Source: Runella sp. CRIBMP
GTDB taxonomy: Bacteria; Bacteroidota; Bacteroidia; Cytophagales; Spirosomataceae
DNA length: 64,000 nucleotides
Direction of reading: 5' to 3'
Assembly (NCBI RefSeq): GCF_009905605.1
Contig: NZ_JAAAKZ010000005.1
Location: forward strand, 124,001-188,000
The notes below the pieces were generated by a model that had not been told where the DNA came from, did not search any database, and saw only the letters and a list, made by a program, of their open reading frames with translations. The translations under genes were made by a program, and so were the position numbers. The first letter of the stretch is position 1, and each line of letters begins with the position of its first letter. This document shows, in pieces, positions 16,536 to 26,162 of this stretch.

Positions 16536-17402
16536 TCACTCCACCATTTGCCGCTTAAAAAACGCCCATGCTTCCAGATACACATCAATATCACGCGGGG
16601 AATTGTGCTCACCGTTCAGTACTTTTAAAAGGGTTACTTCGGGCTTTCCAGGTTCTTTATACGTATAGCGCTCAATGGTGCGGCCGTCGGTTGGGTCGGT
16701 ATCGGGCAGCGCCTCCATTTTGGGACGGCCTGCATATCCCGCCAGTTCAGACCAATATTTGAACGTCCGGTCGGTAGAGCGAACGAAACCAAGACTGATG
16801 CCGTTGGTCAACACCTCTCCACCAGCGTAGGGGTTGGTGCGGTCGGCCGTACCGTTGACAATCATCACCGGAATCGCCATGCGCTTTTCGGTGCAATCCA
16901 TGTTGTTGGTATCGGGTAAGTTGGCAATAAGCGCAGTAATGGCTCTAAACTGTTCAGGCATCGTCACCGCCAACTTATACGCCATGTGCCCGCCACCCGA
17001 ACTACCTACCGCAAATACTTTTTTAGGATTGATGACGTATTTTTGCTCGAAATAGGTAATCATGGATTGAAAAAAGGCATTGTCGTTGATGTTTTCCATG
17101 TTTGCCGCCGATTGCGCCGTTTTCCTACATTCATTCCAGTAGTTTTTGTAGCCGTCGGGATATACCATTAAAATGTTTTCATTGGGAGCAATGGCTTCCA
17201 GTTTTTGGGCACCACTGCGCATTCGGCGACCGTTGCCCCCTGAGCCGTGCAAAACAAACAGCAAAGAAGACTGCTTATCAGCAGGTGCTAGAAAATGGAA
17301 AGTACGGTAATGACCTTCAATCAACACCGAGTCGCTCACGAGTTGGCAGTGGGCAGTATGGACGAGTAACACTAAGAAGAAGAGAAATAGTTTTTTTTTC
17401 AT
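16536..17402 (-). CDS. Secreted PHB-depolymerase/feruloyl-esterase-type alpha/beta hydrolase
   Basis: The 288-residue protein has a signal peptide (about 1-19, ending AHC-Q). The LpqC/esterase-PHB fold shows the oxyanion block LLFVLHGSGGNG, nucleophile Ser135 in AVGSSGGGHMA, probable acid Asp in VNGTADRTNP and probable His in NGEHNSP. Family members hydrolyse polyester or ester links such as feruloyl or acetyl groups on polysaccharides. Beside a sulfatase (56 bp upstream) and GH2, a carbohydrate-esterase role is more likely than PHB degradation. The Cys near the signal cleavage site could make it a lipoprotein, but the lipobox is poor. Confidence 0.85.
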   Translation of the reverse strand: MKKKLFLFFLVLLVHTAHCQLVSDSVLIEGHYRTFHFLAPADKQSSLLFVLHGSGGNGRRMRSGAQKLEAIAPNENILMVYPDGYKNYWNECRKTAQSAANMENINDNAFFQSMITYFEQKYVINPKKVFAVGSSGGGHMAYKLAVTMPEQFRAITALIANLPDTNNMDCTEKRMAIPVMIVNGTADRTNPYAGGEVLTNGISLGFVRSTDRTFKYWSELAGYAGRPKMEALPDTDPTDGRTIERYTYKEPGKPEVTLLKVLNGEHNSPRDIDVYLEAWAFFKRQMVE

Positions 17403-17458
17403 AAAGAAGATTTTCTACACAAATTCAACTGATAATCAATTTATTAGCAAACAACCTC

Positions 17459-19045
17459 TCATTTTCTCACTCCCACTTTTTCGGCCCATTGGCGGTATTT
17501 TTCGGTTAACTGGGCAACAATTTCGGGGTGTAATTGCGCCAAATCTTGGGTTTCGGTACGGTCGTTTTCTATGTCGTAGAGTTCCCATTGACTTTTGCCT
17601 TTCATTCCCACCAACTTCCATTTTCCTTGTCGTATGGCGCGGTTGTCGAAATGTTCCCACGCGATATAGTCGTGTCCTTTGCGGGTTTTTCCCTGCAAAA
17701 TGGGCATCAAACTTTTGCCTTCGATGGGCTTAAGGCTCTGTTGGTTCATCGTAAGGGGTTGTTTCACCTGCGCAACTTCCAAAATTGTCGGAAGGAGGTC
17801 GATGATGTGCCCAACTTGCGAGGTTTGGAAAGGCTTTTTTATGACATTTGGATAATGGACAATCATGGGTGTAGCGATGCCTCCTTCGTGCGTAAACTGC
17901 TTGTACATCCGGAAAGGGGTATTGCCCAAAGCGGCCCATTCTTTACTATACGTGGTATAAGAGCCTTTTTGGCCCGCTGGTGTTGTCAACGAAATGGTGT
18001 ACGCTGCCTCACCCAAATCTTTTTTAGCGCGGGCATCCAGCACTTCGGCGCAGGCTCCATTGTCCGATAAAAACACAATCATCGTATTATTGAGCTGCCC
18101 GTTGGCGCGCAGTTTTTCAACGATTTTTCCAATGCCCGCATCCATGCGGCTCACCATGGCGGCGTAGGTAGCCATTTTCAAATCCCATTCGTCTTGGTTA
18201 GTGGTGTTTTCCCAAGCGGCAATGTCAGCATCACGCTCGGGCAGCGCGTATTTTTTGCCAAAGAGGCCCATTTTTTGTTGATTCAAAAACCGCTCTTTTC
18301 TCAATTCATCCCAACCTCGCTTGTACTTACCCCGAAACTTTTGGATTTCTTCATCGGGCGCGTGCAACGGCCAATGCGGCGCGGTGTAAGCAACGTACAT
18401 AAAGAAAGGCTGCTTCGTTTTTTCGTTGGACGAAATATACTCCACGGCTTTATCGCTGATGGCGTCGGTCATGTAAAAATCCTTGGGCAGGGTATACGGC
18501 TCGTTGTCTTGCAACATCAACCGACCTGGCAACACCTCATAATAGCTCGTGGCTCCGCTGATGAGGCCAAAATATTTATCAAAACCGCGCTGCAACGGCC
18601 AATCGACGCGCTCTTCGCCCACGTGCCATTTTCCCGACATAAATGTCTGATAACCTGCCGTTTTTAGCACTTCGGCCACGGTGGCAGTTTGCCTACTTAG
18701 CCAGCCTTGGTAGGGGTTTTCTTGCACACGGTCTTTTACCTTGGTCACCACCATTTCGCCCATTCCTGCCTGATGTGGGTACACCCCCGTCAGCAACGCC
18801 GCCCGACTAGGACAGCAACGGGCCGCGTTGTAAAATTGCGTGAATTTGGTGCCATTTTTTGCCAGATTATCCAAATGAGGCGTGGGAATTTCCGAACCGT
18901 AACAGCCGATGTCGCTAAAACCCAGATCATCGGCCATGATGACGATGATGTTGGGCTTAACGGTGGCGGTAAGTGGGCCAAAACTTAATCCGCTCAGGCC
19001 CAAGAAGACCAGCAACGCGACGGTAAATTTATATTTTGTTTTCAT
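17459..19045 (-). CDS. Secreted sulfatase (formylglycine-dependent, type I)
   Basis: The 528-residue enzyme has a signal peptide (about 1-28). The alkaline-phosphatase-like fold shows metal ligands Asp39/Asp40 (IMADDLGFSD) and the C-x-P-S-R maturation motif beginning at Cys77 (CCPSRAALLTG), to be converted to formylglycine. GKWHVG and SDNGA blocks complete the site. It removes sulfate esters from glycans. The length is usual for the arylsulfatase family. It is 68 bp downstream of the GH2 gene, though a strong terminator hairpin (19065-19098) lies between them. The formylglycine-generating enzyme it needs is not in this window. Confidence 0.93.
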   Translation of the reverse strand: MKTKYKFTVALLVFLGLSGLSFGPLTATVKPNIIVIMADDLGFSDIGCYGSEIPTPHLDNLAKNGTKFTQFYNAARCCPSRAALLTGVYPHQAGMGEMVVTKVKDRVQENPYQGWLSRQTATVAEVLKTAGYQTFMSGKWHVGEERVDWPLQRGFDKYFGLISGATSYYEVLPGRLMLQDNEPYTLPKDFYMTDAISDKAVEYISSNEKTKQPFFMYVAYTAPHWPLHAPDEEIQKFRGKYKRGWDELRKERFLNQQKMGLFGKKYALPERDADIAAWENTTNQDEWDLKMATYAAMVSRMDAGIGKIVEKLRANGQLNNTMIVFLSDNGACAEVLDARAKKDLGEAAYTISLTTPAGQKGSYTTYSKEWAALGNTPFRMYKQFTHEGGIATPMIVHYPNVIKKPFQTSQVGHIIDLLPTILEVAQVKQPLTMNQQSLKPIEGKSLMPILQGKTRKGHDYIAWEHFDNRAIRQGKWKLVGMKGKSQWELYDIENDRTETQDLAQLHPEIVAQLTEKYRQWAEKVGVRK

Positions 19046-19058
19046 AAAAATCGGTTGA

Positions 19059-19098
19059 AAAAAAGCAGGTTTTGAGAAGCAGTTTTCTCAAAACCTGC
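19059..19098 (-). terminator. Rho-independent terminator of the GH2 gene
   Basis: Perfect 14-bp stem (GCAGGTTTTGAGAA at 19065-19078, TTCTCAAAACCTGC at 19085-19098) with a 6-nt loop. On the minus strand it is followed by a run of seven T. Confidence 0.85.
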
Positions 19099-19113
19099 GT
19101 TAAAATCACGCCC

Positions 19114-21891
19114 TTACTTTACTTTCACGATAACCGTCGGGTCAAAGGGGTACATGCCAAATTTTTCGCCGTAAATCGCTAAGCCACCATCGCCTTCTAC
19201 CGCCAAACGCAACACCAATTCGCCCGATTGGATGGCTTTCTGGATGGCCTCATTGGGTACATTTACTTCCAAACGATAGCCGTAGCTGCCCGCTTCGCGC
19301 AGTTTACGGTTTTGGGGTTGATAGTGCCACGACAATACCCCCTGGTGGTCGGCGGGATCGTCGGGCAGGTTGAGTTTTCCTGCTGCTACCCCGTTGAAAC
19401 TGATGGCCACATCGCTCGGAAACTTCGTTTCATCGGTCATAGGATAAGAATTAGGATTGAGGCTATTGTCAAATGTACCACCACCGAGCATGTAGTTGTC
19501 GGCAATTTTCACGTCACCGCTTTTGTCTTTACCAAACAACTGTTTGGCGGAGGCTTCCATGATGAACGACGCCCCGTTGACGTTGTCAGCTTTTAGGTCG
19601 GTTGGCCATTTAATTTTGTATTCAAAATAACCGCTACCTGCGCCGTTTACTTTCAATCCGTCCAACACATCCCACTGCTTCATTGACCATTTTGCATCGC
19701 TAAATTTATTGGGTGCAATGGTCAATAATCGTTGTTTTTCTCCACCGCCCGTCACTATTTCGACAGCTTGGGGTTTCTCTATGATGTACATATTGAAATT
19801 GCGACTCAAGATATTGCCCTTGGCATCCTGCAACGTCAGCGCCAACACAGCCACCGATTTTTCGGAGGGCATTACCACGTACAACGGCGCGATTGCCTGC
19901 TGAATCCACGGGCTGTACGGGACTTTTTTGGTAAAACTCTGCCACTTTTTGGCCTGTCCAAAAGCATCCCAGCCGTTCAGTTCTACTTTTAGGGTCAGTT
20001 CATTGCCCAAATCAGTGCGCCCCGTCATCGACGAAATCGTTAGGGGTACTTGCACCACTTCGGTCGGGCGCACGCTGTGTGAAATATCCTGACCCGTAGT
20101 GACATAAATATCGGCGTGCAAATCCTTGAGACTCATGCCCGGCACAAAGGCTTCCAAGCCCGTGAACTTTTGGGTACGGTCAAATTTAAAATAACCGTTC
20201 CACTCGTTGATTACGTCGTGGTGCTCGGTGTACAACCACCCCGCCACCAACGGATATTTACGAAACGTATTGACCGAGCGGTGATAATCCCACGTCCAAT
20301 CCACGTCGCCAGAACTACCATCATAGCCCCACACGTTGCCAAATTCGGAGTTGATGTTGGGCTGTCGGCCCACTTTGTAGCCCTTTTCAAAATTAAAGGT
20401 AGAACCTTCGTACGTTTTGGTGGTCAAGTTTTTAAGGTAGTCTTCCCATCCGTAGCCGGGCAGATACTCATGCCACGAGTTGAGGTCGGTTTCGGTGTGG
20501 CCCGCACCGCAGCAGATTGAATTGTCTTCAATCAAACGGCTGGGGTCCAGTGCTTTGGCTTTGCGGTACATGCTTACCACCCACTGCTGGGTTTCGGGTA
20601 AGTATTTATCTACTTTTTTGCCGTTTTCTTCTACTTTGGTCTTTAATCCCCAGGTTTCATTGAAGAGAATCCACGAAAAAATGGCAGGGTGATTGAAATC
20701 TCGTTTGATGAGTTGGGGCAACACCCGCTCCGACTCAGCCCGGGCTTCGGCGTTGGGTTGTCCCCAGAAATTGGGTAAATCAGACATAATCAACAGCCCC
20801 ATTTTATCCGCCCAATACAACTTACGCGGTACGTCAATTTTGATGTGCGTCCGGATGCCGTTTAGGCCAATATCCTTGGCCAATTTTATCTCATTTTTCA
20901 TAAACTCATCCGTCGGGAAGGTATAAAAACCCTCTGGATGGTACGACTGGTCGAGCGCGAGTTGGAGATAAATCGGCTGATTATTAAGCGCGACATACGG
21001 AAAATTGGTCCCGGGCAGATTGACCACCGAAATCTTACGCATTCCGAAATAACTTTTAATTTTATCTGCTCCCAACTCCGCCTCCACTTCGTAAAGGTGC
21101 GGATTTTCCAACGTCCAAAGTTTAAAATCAGGGATAGAAACGTCAAACATCAGTTGCGTTTGCCCCTTTCCAATGGTTTGAGAAACAGGCGCAGATACAC
21201 CCGCGATGTTGAGTTTCAGCGCCAAATCTTGCGAAGCAGGTTTGGGCAAAGTGGCCGTCACCTGAACCTTGCCTTTGTCAATATCGGGCGTAAAATGCAG
21301 GGTTTCGAGGTAATCATTGGCCCGCGCTTCCAGATAAATGGTTTGCCAAATGCCCCGGGCGTTGCCGTAGCCCTGTTTACCATATAGTGCATAGTCACGG
21401 CGTACGTCGTCTACCCGAATCACCATTTTTTGACTCGCTCCTGCTTTCAGGCTTGCCGCAGGCAACTCAAATTCAAAAGGCACATAGCCCCCTTCAAACG
21501 AGCCGAGCTCTTTGCCACCAAACCAAACGGTGGTTTTGTAATCACTGGCCCCAATGACCACAAAAACGCGCTGCCCTTTCCAGTCTTTGGGAATAGAGAT
21601 CGTGCGCTGATACCACGCAATGTCGGCTTCATCTTTTACTCCTGATAGCGGCGCTCCCCACGGAAACGGCACGTGGATGGTCAGAGGAAATTTTTGGGTA
21701 CCTTTGCCCCAACCCTGTTTCAGGCCAGCATCTTCTTTATCGAACCTAAACTCCCAGTCGCCGTTGAGGTTGAGCCAATTGGTACGTTCCCAATCAGGAC
21801 GCGGGTGCTCGGGCAGTGGTATATTGGTTTGGGCAGTAAGGGTCTGCATCCCGAAAAGCAATAAACAAAGGTAGATAGAGAAACGAAGCAT
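19114..21891 (-). CDS. Glycoside hydrolase family 2 protein (beta-galactosidase/glucuronidase/mannosidase type)
   Basis: The 925-residue secreted enzyme has a signal peptide (about 1-20), a jelly-roll sugar-binding domain (about 30-190; DWERTNWLNLNGDWEFRFD), an Ig-like domain and a TIM barrel. The likely acid/base is Glu412 in SWILFNETWG and the nucleophile Glu516 in NINSEFGNVWG. C-terminal beta-domains extend it beyond the usual 600-800 residues. It hydrolyses terminal beta-linked sugars; the exact sugar is uncertain. It is first in the minus-strand glycan set with sulfatase, esterase and SASA protein, and its own terminator separates it from them. Confidence 0.9.
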   Translation of the reverse strand: MLRFSIYLCLLLFGMQTLTAQTNIPLPEHPRPDWERTNWLNLNGDWEFRFDKEDAGLKQGWGKGTQKFPLTIHVPFPWGAPLSGVKDEADIAWYQRTISIPKDWKGQRVFVVIGASDYKTTVWFGGKELGSFEGGYVPFEFELPAASLKAGASQKMVIRVDDVRRDYALYGKQGYGNARGIWQTIYLEARANDYLETLHFTPDIDKGKVQVTATLPKPASQDLALKLNIAGVSAPVSQTIGKGQTQLMFDVSIPDFKLWTLENPHLYEVEAELGADKIKSYFGMRKISVVNLPGTNFPYVALNNQPIYLQLALDQSYHPEGFYTFPTDEFMKNEIKLAKDIGLNGIRTHIKIDVPRKLYWADKMGLLIMSDLPNFWGQPNAEARAESERVLPQLIKRDFNHPAIFSWILFNETWGLKTKVEENGKKVDKYLPETQQWVVSMYRKAKALDPSRLIEDNSICCGAGHTETDLNSWHEYLPGYGWEDYLKNLTTKTYEGSTFNFEKGYKVGRQPNINSEFGNVWGYDGSSGDVDWTWDYHRSVNTFRKYPLVAGWLYTEHHDVINEWNGYFKFDRTQKFTGLEAFVPGMSLKDLHADIYVTTGQDISHSVRPTEVVQVPLTISSMTGRTDLGNELTLKVELNGWDAFGQAKKWQSFTKKVPYSPWIQQAIAPLYVVMPSEKSVAVLALTLQDAKGNILSRNFNMYIIEKPQAVEIVTGGGEKQRLLTIAPNKFSDAKWSMKQWDVLDGLKVNGAGSGYFEYKIKWPTDLKADNVNGASFIMEASAKQLFGKDKSGDVKIADNYMLGGGTFDNSLNPNSYPMTDETKFPSDVAISFNGVAAGKLNLPDDPADHQGVLSWHYQPQNRKLREAGSYGYRLEVNVPNEAIQKAIQSGELVLRLAVEGDGGLAIYGEKFGMYPFDPTVIVKVK

Positions 21892-21967
21892 ATAGAATAG
21901 ATATGTTTATGACAAAAAACGCAACTATTATTTAAAGCAATTTTATCCCTTAAACTAATGCTTTCCT

Positions 21968-21975
21968 TACATTTG
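21968..21975 (+). promoter_or_regulatory. Likely -7 promoter box
   Basis: TACATTTG matches the Bacteroidota -7 consensus TAnnTTTG exactly, 29 nt before the ATG at 22005. A weak TTTT -33 candidate lies at 21941-21944. Confidence 0.4.
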
Positions 21976-22004
21976 TAGCCTTCCTATCAACTTTTTAAAA
22001 CCAG

Positions 22005-22985
22005 ATGAAAAAATTCCTTAAATGGGCGGGTATCACGCTCGTCGCCTTGGTGATTATTTATTTTATCGGCCCCCGTCCCGAAAAAGCCATGTTATCTCCT
22101 ACCCTCACGAGCGTGACGACCGATGTCGTCCAACTCGAAAAAGACATTCAAGAAACCGAATCACAGTTTGAGCTTAAACCCGACAACGAAGCCCGTATCA
22201 TTTGGGCCGATACTGCCAACAAGCAAAAAACCAAATACAGCATGGTCTATATCCACGGTTTTGGGGCCAGTTGGGCGGAAGGCGACCCTATACATAAGCA
22301 ACTAGCCCAAAAATACGGGTGTAATCTCTACCTCGCTCGCTTGTACGATGCTGGCGTAAAAAGTCCCGACGCGTTTCAAAACCTAACCCCTGAAAACTTT
22401 CTATCAAGCGCAAAATACGCCATTGCCGTGGCCAAATCCCTCGGCGACAGTGTCATTGTCATCGGGTGCTCGGCGGGTGGACTGCTCAGTTCTTACATCG
22501 CCTCCGAACACCCTGACATCAAGGCACTTGTGCTGTATTCACCTTGCTTCAAAGTCAATGGGCTAGAAGTGGCAACGGGGCCTTGGGGCAAGCAATTGTT
22601 GGCCCTATTGGGCGGTTCCCACCGCGACCTCACGCATTATACCCCGGAGCGCGCCAATTACTGGCTAACGCGCTACCATACCAACGGGGTCATGACGCTG
22701 CAAAAGACGATGGACGCCATCGTAAAACCAGAAACGTTTGCCAAAATAAAAATGCCCGTTTTTATGGCCTATTATTACAAAGATGAAGAAAATCAAGACA
22801 AAGTAGTCTCGGTCGAAGCCATGCTCAAAGCCTTTGATGAACTAGGAACTCCCGCTGCTCAGAAGCGAAAAGTGGCGTTTCCAAATGCGGGCGAGCACGT
22901 GATTGCGTCGCATTTTACTTCCAAAGACTTGGAAGGCGTATTTCGCGAAACCGACATTTTTTTAAAGGAAATCGTCTTTAAATAA
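22005..22985 (+). CDS. Membrane-anchored alpha/beta hydrolase
   Basis: The 326-residue protein has an N-terminal membrane helix (about 5-22; WAGITLVALVIIYFIG) that probably anchors it in the periplasm. The fold is serine alpha/beta hydrolase, with oxyanion block VYIHGFGASW, nucleophile elbow IGCSAGGLLSS, an acid candidate in the FMAYYYKDEENQDK region and His in NAGEHVIASHF. The substrate is unknown; carboxylesterase or lipase-like activity is likely. It is transcribed alone, divergent from the GH2 gene, with a good -7 box upstream. Confidence 0.8.
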   Translation: MKKFLKWAGITLVALVIIYFIGPRPEKAMLSPTLTSVTTDVVQLEKDIQETESQFELKPDNEARIIWADTANKQKTKYSMVYIHGFGASWAEGDPIHKQLAQKYGCNLYLARLYDAGVKSPDAFQNLTPENFLSSAKYAIAVAKSLGDSVIVIGCSAGGLLSSYIASEHPDIKALVLYSPCFKVNGLEVATGPWGKQLLALLGGSHRDLTHYTPERANYWLTRYHTNGVMTLQKTMDAIVKPETFAKIKMPVFMAYYYKDEENQDKVVSVEAMLKAFDELGTPAAQKRKVAFPNAGEHVIASHFTSKDLEGVFRETDIFLKEIVFK

Positions 22986-23005
22986 TGAAATTGCAACTAC
23001 AGGCT

Positions 23006-23581
23006 CTATGATTTAATAAAAAGTGAAGATAATCCCAGGGTTTCGAAATCCTTGTAATTGAGTTGGGTAGTTATGTCACCGTCAACAAGTAGATAAAGAA
23101 AAGAAGATAGTTCCTGAATGCTCCATTTACTGGCGAAAGCCTCTTTTTGAATGCGGGCCACCAAAAGATAAGCCATTGTTCCCACTAAAAATGAAGCCGT
23201 TACCGTTCTTACTTTTGTCTATCCTACGATAATACCCACGATGGAGCTTTTCTGACTAGGCAACATGCCCGCTAACATTTGGTCTCCTTCCCGCTACATC
23301 TCGTGTAGAAAATCGGCGGTTGGAAAGCGCAAAAAACAGTGACGGTCAACCTCGGCTTTCATGATTTTGCCAGTGGCGAGCGGTTTCCCGACGGTGTAAG
23401 TCATTTGTTTGGAGAGGCAAAACGACAAACATTCAAGTGACAACTCAAACACTTGGTTTATTCTGTCAAACGATTCGTTAGTTGTTTCACTCACAAAAGC
23501 CAAAAACTCGGGCGCTTGGTAAAAATTATTTATATTAACGATAGATTGCTTCAGGGAAAATAACCGATTGGTTGTGTAAAT
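23006..23581 (-). pseudogene. Decayed gene with two in-frame TAG stops; family not recognised
   Basis: One minus-strand frame stays protein-like for about 190 codons from 23581 to a TAG at 23006-23008, broken by TAG at 23294-23296 and at 23219-23221. Coding-like blocks lie on both sides: NNFYQAPEFLAFVSETTNES and RINQVFELSLECLSFC before the first stop, REGDQMLAGMLPSQKSSIVG between the stops, and YLLVARIQKEAFASKW and LYLLVDGDITTQLNY after. No ATG start is clear; the frame opens at a stop at 23582-23584. It fills most of the 650-bp gap between the hydrolase and pyrophosphatase genes. I do not recognise the family. Confidence 0.6.
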
Positions 23582-23635
23582 TTAGACTTAGCACTTTCCA
23601 ATAGGTCACTTTCCAGAAGCACAGGCAGTTGTTAT

Positions 23636-24253
23636 TTACAACATCCCGAAGTTATTCAAATAATCGGTGATAGATTTACGAATCACCTCGTGGGCTTCTT
23701 CTCTCCCGTATACGTTGGCGATTTCGCAGGTCATCGGCTCACCGGGTAAGTTCTTGTACGTCAAGAAGTAGTGTTGCAAACGGTTCACAACACTTTGGGG
23801 CAAATCGGCGATGTCTTTGTATTTTCCGTACAACAGGTCGTCTTTCAACACGGCAATGATTTTATCGTCGGCCTCACCTTTGTCAATCAGCCGCAAACCG
23901 CCGATGGGAATGGCCTGGCAAATGATGTCACCGTGGGGGATGGTGCTTTCACACAGCACGCAAATATCAAGCGGGTCGCCGTCGCCTTCTTTGATGTCGC
24001 TACGGCCAGATTGCTGTCGGGCAAACTCCGCGATGGCATCGCCGCAGTAGGTTTTGGGCACAAAACCATACAGCGCCGGAACAATATTTGAGTATTTCTG
24101 AGGGCGGTCTATTTTAAGGTAACCCGTCAGTTTATCAATTTCATATTTAACCGTGTCGGTCGGTACAATTTCAATAAAGGTTGTCACGACTTCGGGGGCC
24201 TTTTCCCCGATGGGGATTCCGTGCCAAGGGTGCGATTTATAGACTGTTTTCAT
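23636..24253 (-). CDS. ppa: Inorganic pyrophosphatase (family I)
   Basis: The 205-residue cytoplasmic enzyme hydrolyses pyrophosphate to two phosphates, pulling biosynthetic reactions forward. The family I signature EGDGDPLDICVL supplies the metal-binding aspartates. Other conserved blocks are VTTFIEIVPTDTVKYEIDK, YGFVPKTYCGD and GGLRLIDKGEADDKIIAVL. The length is usual for bacterial PPases. It is monocistronic, read toward the decayed gene; 264 bp without a recognisable gene separate it from the divergent Fe-S protein. Confidence 0.95.
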   Translation of the reverse strand: MKTVYKSHPWHGIPIGEKAPEVVTTFIEIVPTDTVKYEIDKLTGYLKIDRPQKYSNIVPALYGFVPKTYCGDAIAEFARQQSGRSDIKEGDGDPLDICVLCESTIPHGDIICQAIPIGGLRLIDKGEADDKIIAVLKDDLLYGKYKDIADLPQSVVNRLQHYFLTYKNLPGEPMTCEIANVYGREEAHEVIRKSITDYLNNFGML

Positions 24254-24517
24254 TTGTTAAATTGAATCTTTAGACAAACATTGGAAAATTTTAGAGAATT
24301 ACCGACTTTGCATAGGTAAAAATCCAAATCATTAGTGAAATAACCGCATTCGCCGTGCTTAACAAAAACAAATTACGTCTATTTTTACTTTTTTCTGAGG
24401 TTCCTCCATCGGGGGTTTTAAAGAGGAAAAATAAGCGTCAATCACTCGGTGTAGCTTTTGTACTTTAACCTTTATCAAACCAAGCCTCTTACTTTTTTTC
24501 ATCAATTCTAAAAATCA

Positions 24518-25309
24518 ATGAGCGAACTGAAAGTACCAACCATGGCCGAAATGGCCGCCGCTGGCGAAACCCCCGAAGTGTTGTTTTGGGTCGGCTGCGC
24601 GGGCTCCTTCGACGACCGTTATAAAAAAGTGACCATTGCTTTTGTCAAAATCCTAAACAAAGTAGGGATAAAATTTGCCGTACTAGGCACCGAAGAAGGC
24701 TGCACCGGCGACCCCGCCCGCCGCGCCGGCAATGAGTTTTTGTTTCAGATGCAGGCCATGGCCAACATTCAGGTGTTGGATATGTACGGCATCAAAAAAA
24801 TTGTGACGGCTTGTCCGCATTGCTTCAACACCCTCAAAAACGAATACCCTGACCTCGGCGGTAACTACGAAGTGATTCACCATTCGGAGTTTCTGCAACA
24901 ACTCATCAACGCGGGCAAAGTAAAAATCGAGGGGGGGGGTACATTCAAAGGCCGTAAAATCACGTTTCATGATTCGTGCTACCTCGGGCGCGCCAACGAT
25001 GTATACGAGGCACCCCGCGCGGTTTTGGAAGCCCTAGATGCCGATTTGATTGAAATGAAGCGCTCCAAAGCCAAAGGTCTCTGCTGCGGTGCGGGCGGCG
25101 CACAGATGTTTAAAGAACCCGAAAAAGGGAAAAAAGACGTCAACATTGAACGCATTGAAGAAGCCCTCGCCACGGGTGCCGACACGATTGCGGTGGGTTG
25201 CCCGTTTTGTATGGTGATGATGAGCGACGGTGTCAAAAACAAAGAAAAAGAAGACTCTGTCAAAGTATTCGACTTGGCGGAACTTGTGGCGCAGGCCGAA
25301 GGTTTATAA
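24518..25309 (+). CDS. CCG-domain (Fe-S)-binding oxidoreductase subunit, LutA/HdrB-like
   Basis: The 263-residue protein has two CCG-type cysteine-rich modules. Cysteine motifs are WVGCAG, CPHCFNTLKN, DSCYLGR, GLCCGAGGAQM and CPFCMVMM. These modules bind an unusual Fe-S cluster and occur in HdrB, LutA/LldE and related subunits that pass electrons between flavoproteins and quinones. There is no signal peptide, so it acts in the cytoplasm or at the inner face of the membrane. In Bacteroidota the partner Fe-S/ferredoxin-type subunit often lies upstream; here it is missing and the gene stands alone, 110 bp before a small conserved protein. Confidence 0.85.
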   Translation: MSELKVPTMAEMAAAGETPEVLFWVGCAGSFDDRYKKVTIAFVKILNKVGIKFAVLGTEEGCTGDPARRAGNEFLFQMQAMANIQVLDMYGIKKIVTACPHCFNTLKNEYPDLGGNYEVIHHSEFLQQLINAGKVKIEGGGTFKGRKITFHDSCYLGRANDVYEAPRAVLEALDADLIEMKRSKAKGLCCGAGGAQMFKEPEKGKKDVNIERIEEALATGADTIAVGCPFCMVMMSDGVKNKEKEDSVKVFDLAELVAQAEGL

Positions 25310-25419
25310 GGGTGTCATGAGATGGCTGTGTTGGCAGATTTATTCAACTCTATGATAACCCATAGCAATACCTGACAGCCCTATTTACCAACCACTAATT
25401 CACTAATCACCATTCACCA

Positions 25420-25920
25420 ATGTATATTCCTTTTGATCAAATAGATTTTGAAGCGCGCGTCTGGATTTATCAGGCAAATCGCCCGCTGACCAACGACGAA
25501 GTTGGCACCCTCACCGAAACCCTCAAAGCCGCCTTGGACGAGTGGGAAGCCCACGGCATGAAGCTCACGGCGTCGGGAAAAATCTTTCATAATCGGTTTG
25601 TAGTCATTGCCGTGGATGAAAGCAAAGAGTTGCCGAGTGGCTGTTCTATCGACAAGTCTGTGCATTGGTTGCAGGAAATCGGGCCTCGTTTGGGCGTCGA
25701 CTTTTTCGACCGCTCGCTGATGTACATTGACGACCGAGGAGAACTTCAAAGCATCCCTGTATCAGGTATTAAAAGTGCGGTTAACGCCGAAGAATTAGCT
25801 CCTGACACTACGGTTTTCGACAATACCGTTACCACAAAATCGCAATGGATGAAACGCTGGAAAGTACGCGCTGATGCCACATGGCTTAAACGCTATTTTG
25901 CGGCGCAGCAAGCCTCCTGA
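25420..25920 (+). CDS. Conserved small cytoplasmic Bacteroidota protein
   Basis: The 166-residue protein begins MYIPFDQIDFEARVWIYQAN and carries conserved-looking stretches KLTASGKIFHNRFVVIAVDE and GVDFFDRSLMYIDDRGELQSI. From memory, relatives have been labelled 'ABC transporter ATPase' in databases, but no Walker A, signature or Walker B motif is present, so that name is not supported here. It has no signal peptide or membrane span. The 30 bp before the start carry tandem ACCA/CACTAA-like repeats. It sits 110 bp after the CCG Fe-S protein and may be co-transcribed, and it is followed by a clear terminator. Confidence 0.75.
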   Translation: MYIPFDQIDFEARVWIYQANRPLTNDEVGTLTETLKAALDEWEAHGMKLTASGKIFHNRFVVIAVDESKELPSGCSIDKSVHWLQEIGPRLGVDFFDRSLMYIDDRGELQSIPVSGIKSAVNAEELAPDTTVFDNTVTTKSQWMKRWKVRADATWLKRYFAAQQAS

Positions 25921-25946
25921 GCCATTATTCATCCCCAAATACTATG

Positions 25947-25974
25947 TGCCATGCCCCAAAGCATGGCATTTTTT
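25947..25974 (+). terminator. Rho-independent terminator
   Basis: TGCCATGC (25947-25954) pairs with GCATGGCA (25961-25968) around a 6-nt loop, followed by six T. It ends the transcript of the preceding small gene. Confidence 0.85.
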
Positions 25975-26162
25975 ATGCCCTATTTACAAAATTTCCCGAT
26001 CCGAAAAGTGTAGAAATAATTACCCACTTTGTTCATTCTACCGATGCCATCTTCAACGCACAAGAAATACATCACCCTTATTATTAAACCTTTAACCTCT
26101 ATTTGCTTGTATTGGCATGACTATTTAAACGATTGCACTTTACTTAAATACTTACCTTTCTT

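Noticed and set aside
25420-25920. ABC transporter ATPase function for the small conserved protein
   Set aside because: No Walker A, signature or Walker B motif is present in its 166 residues.
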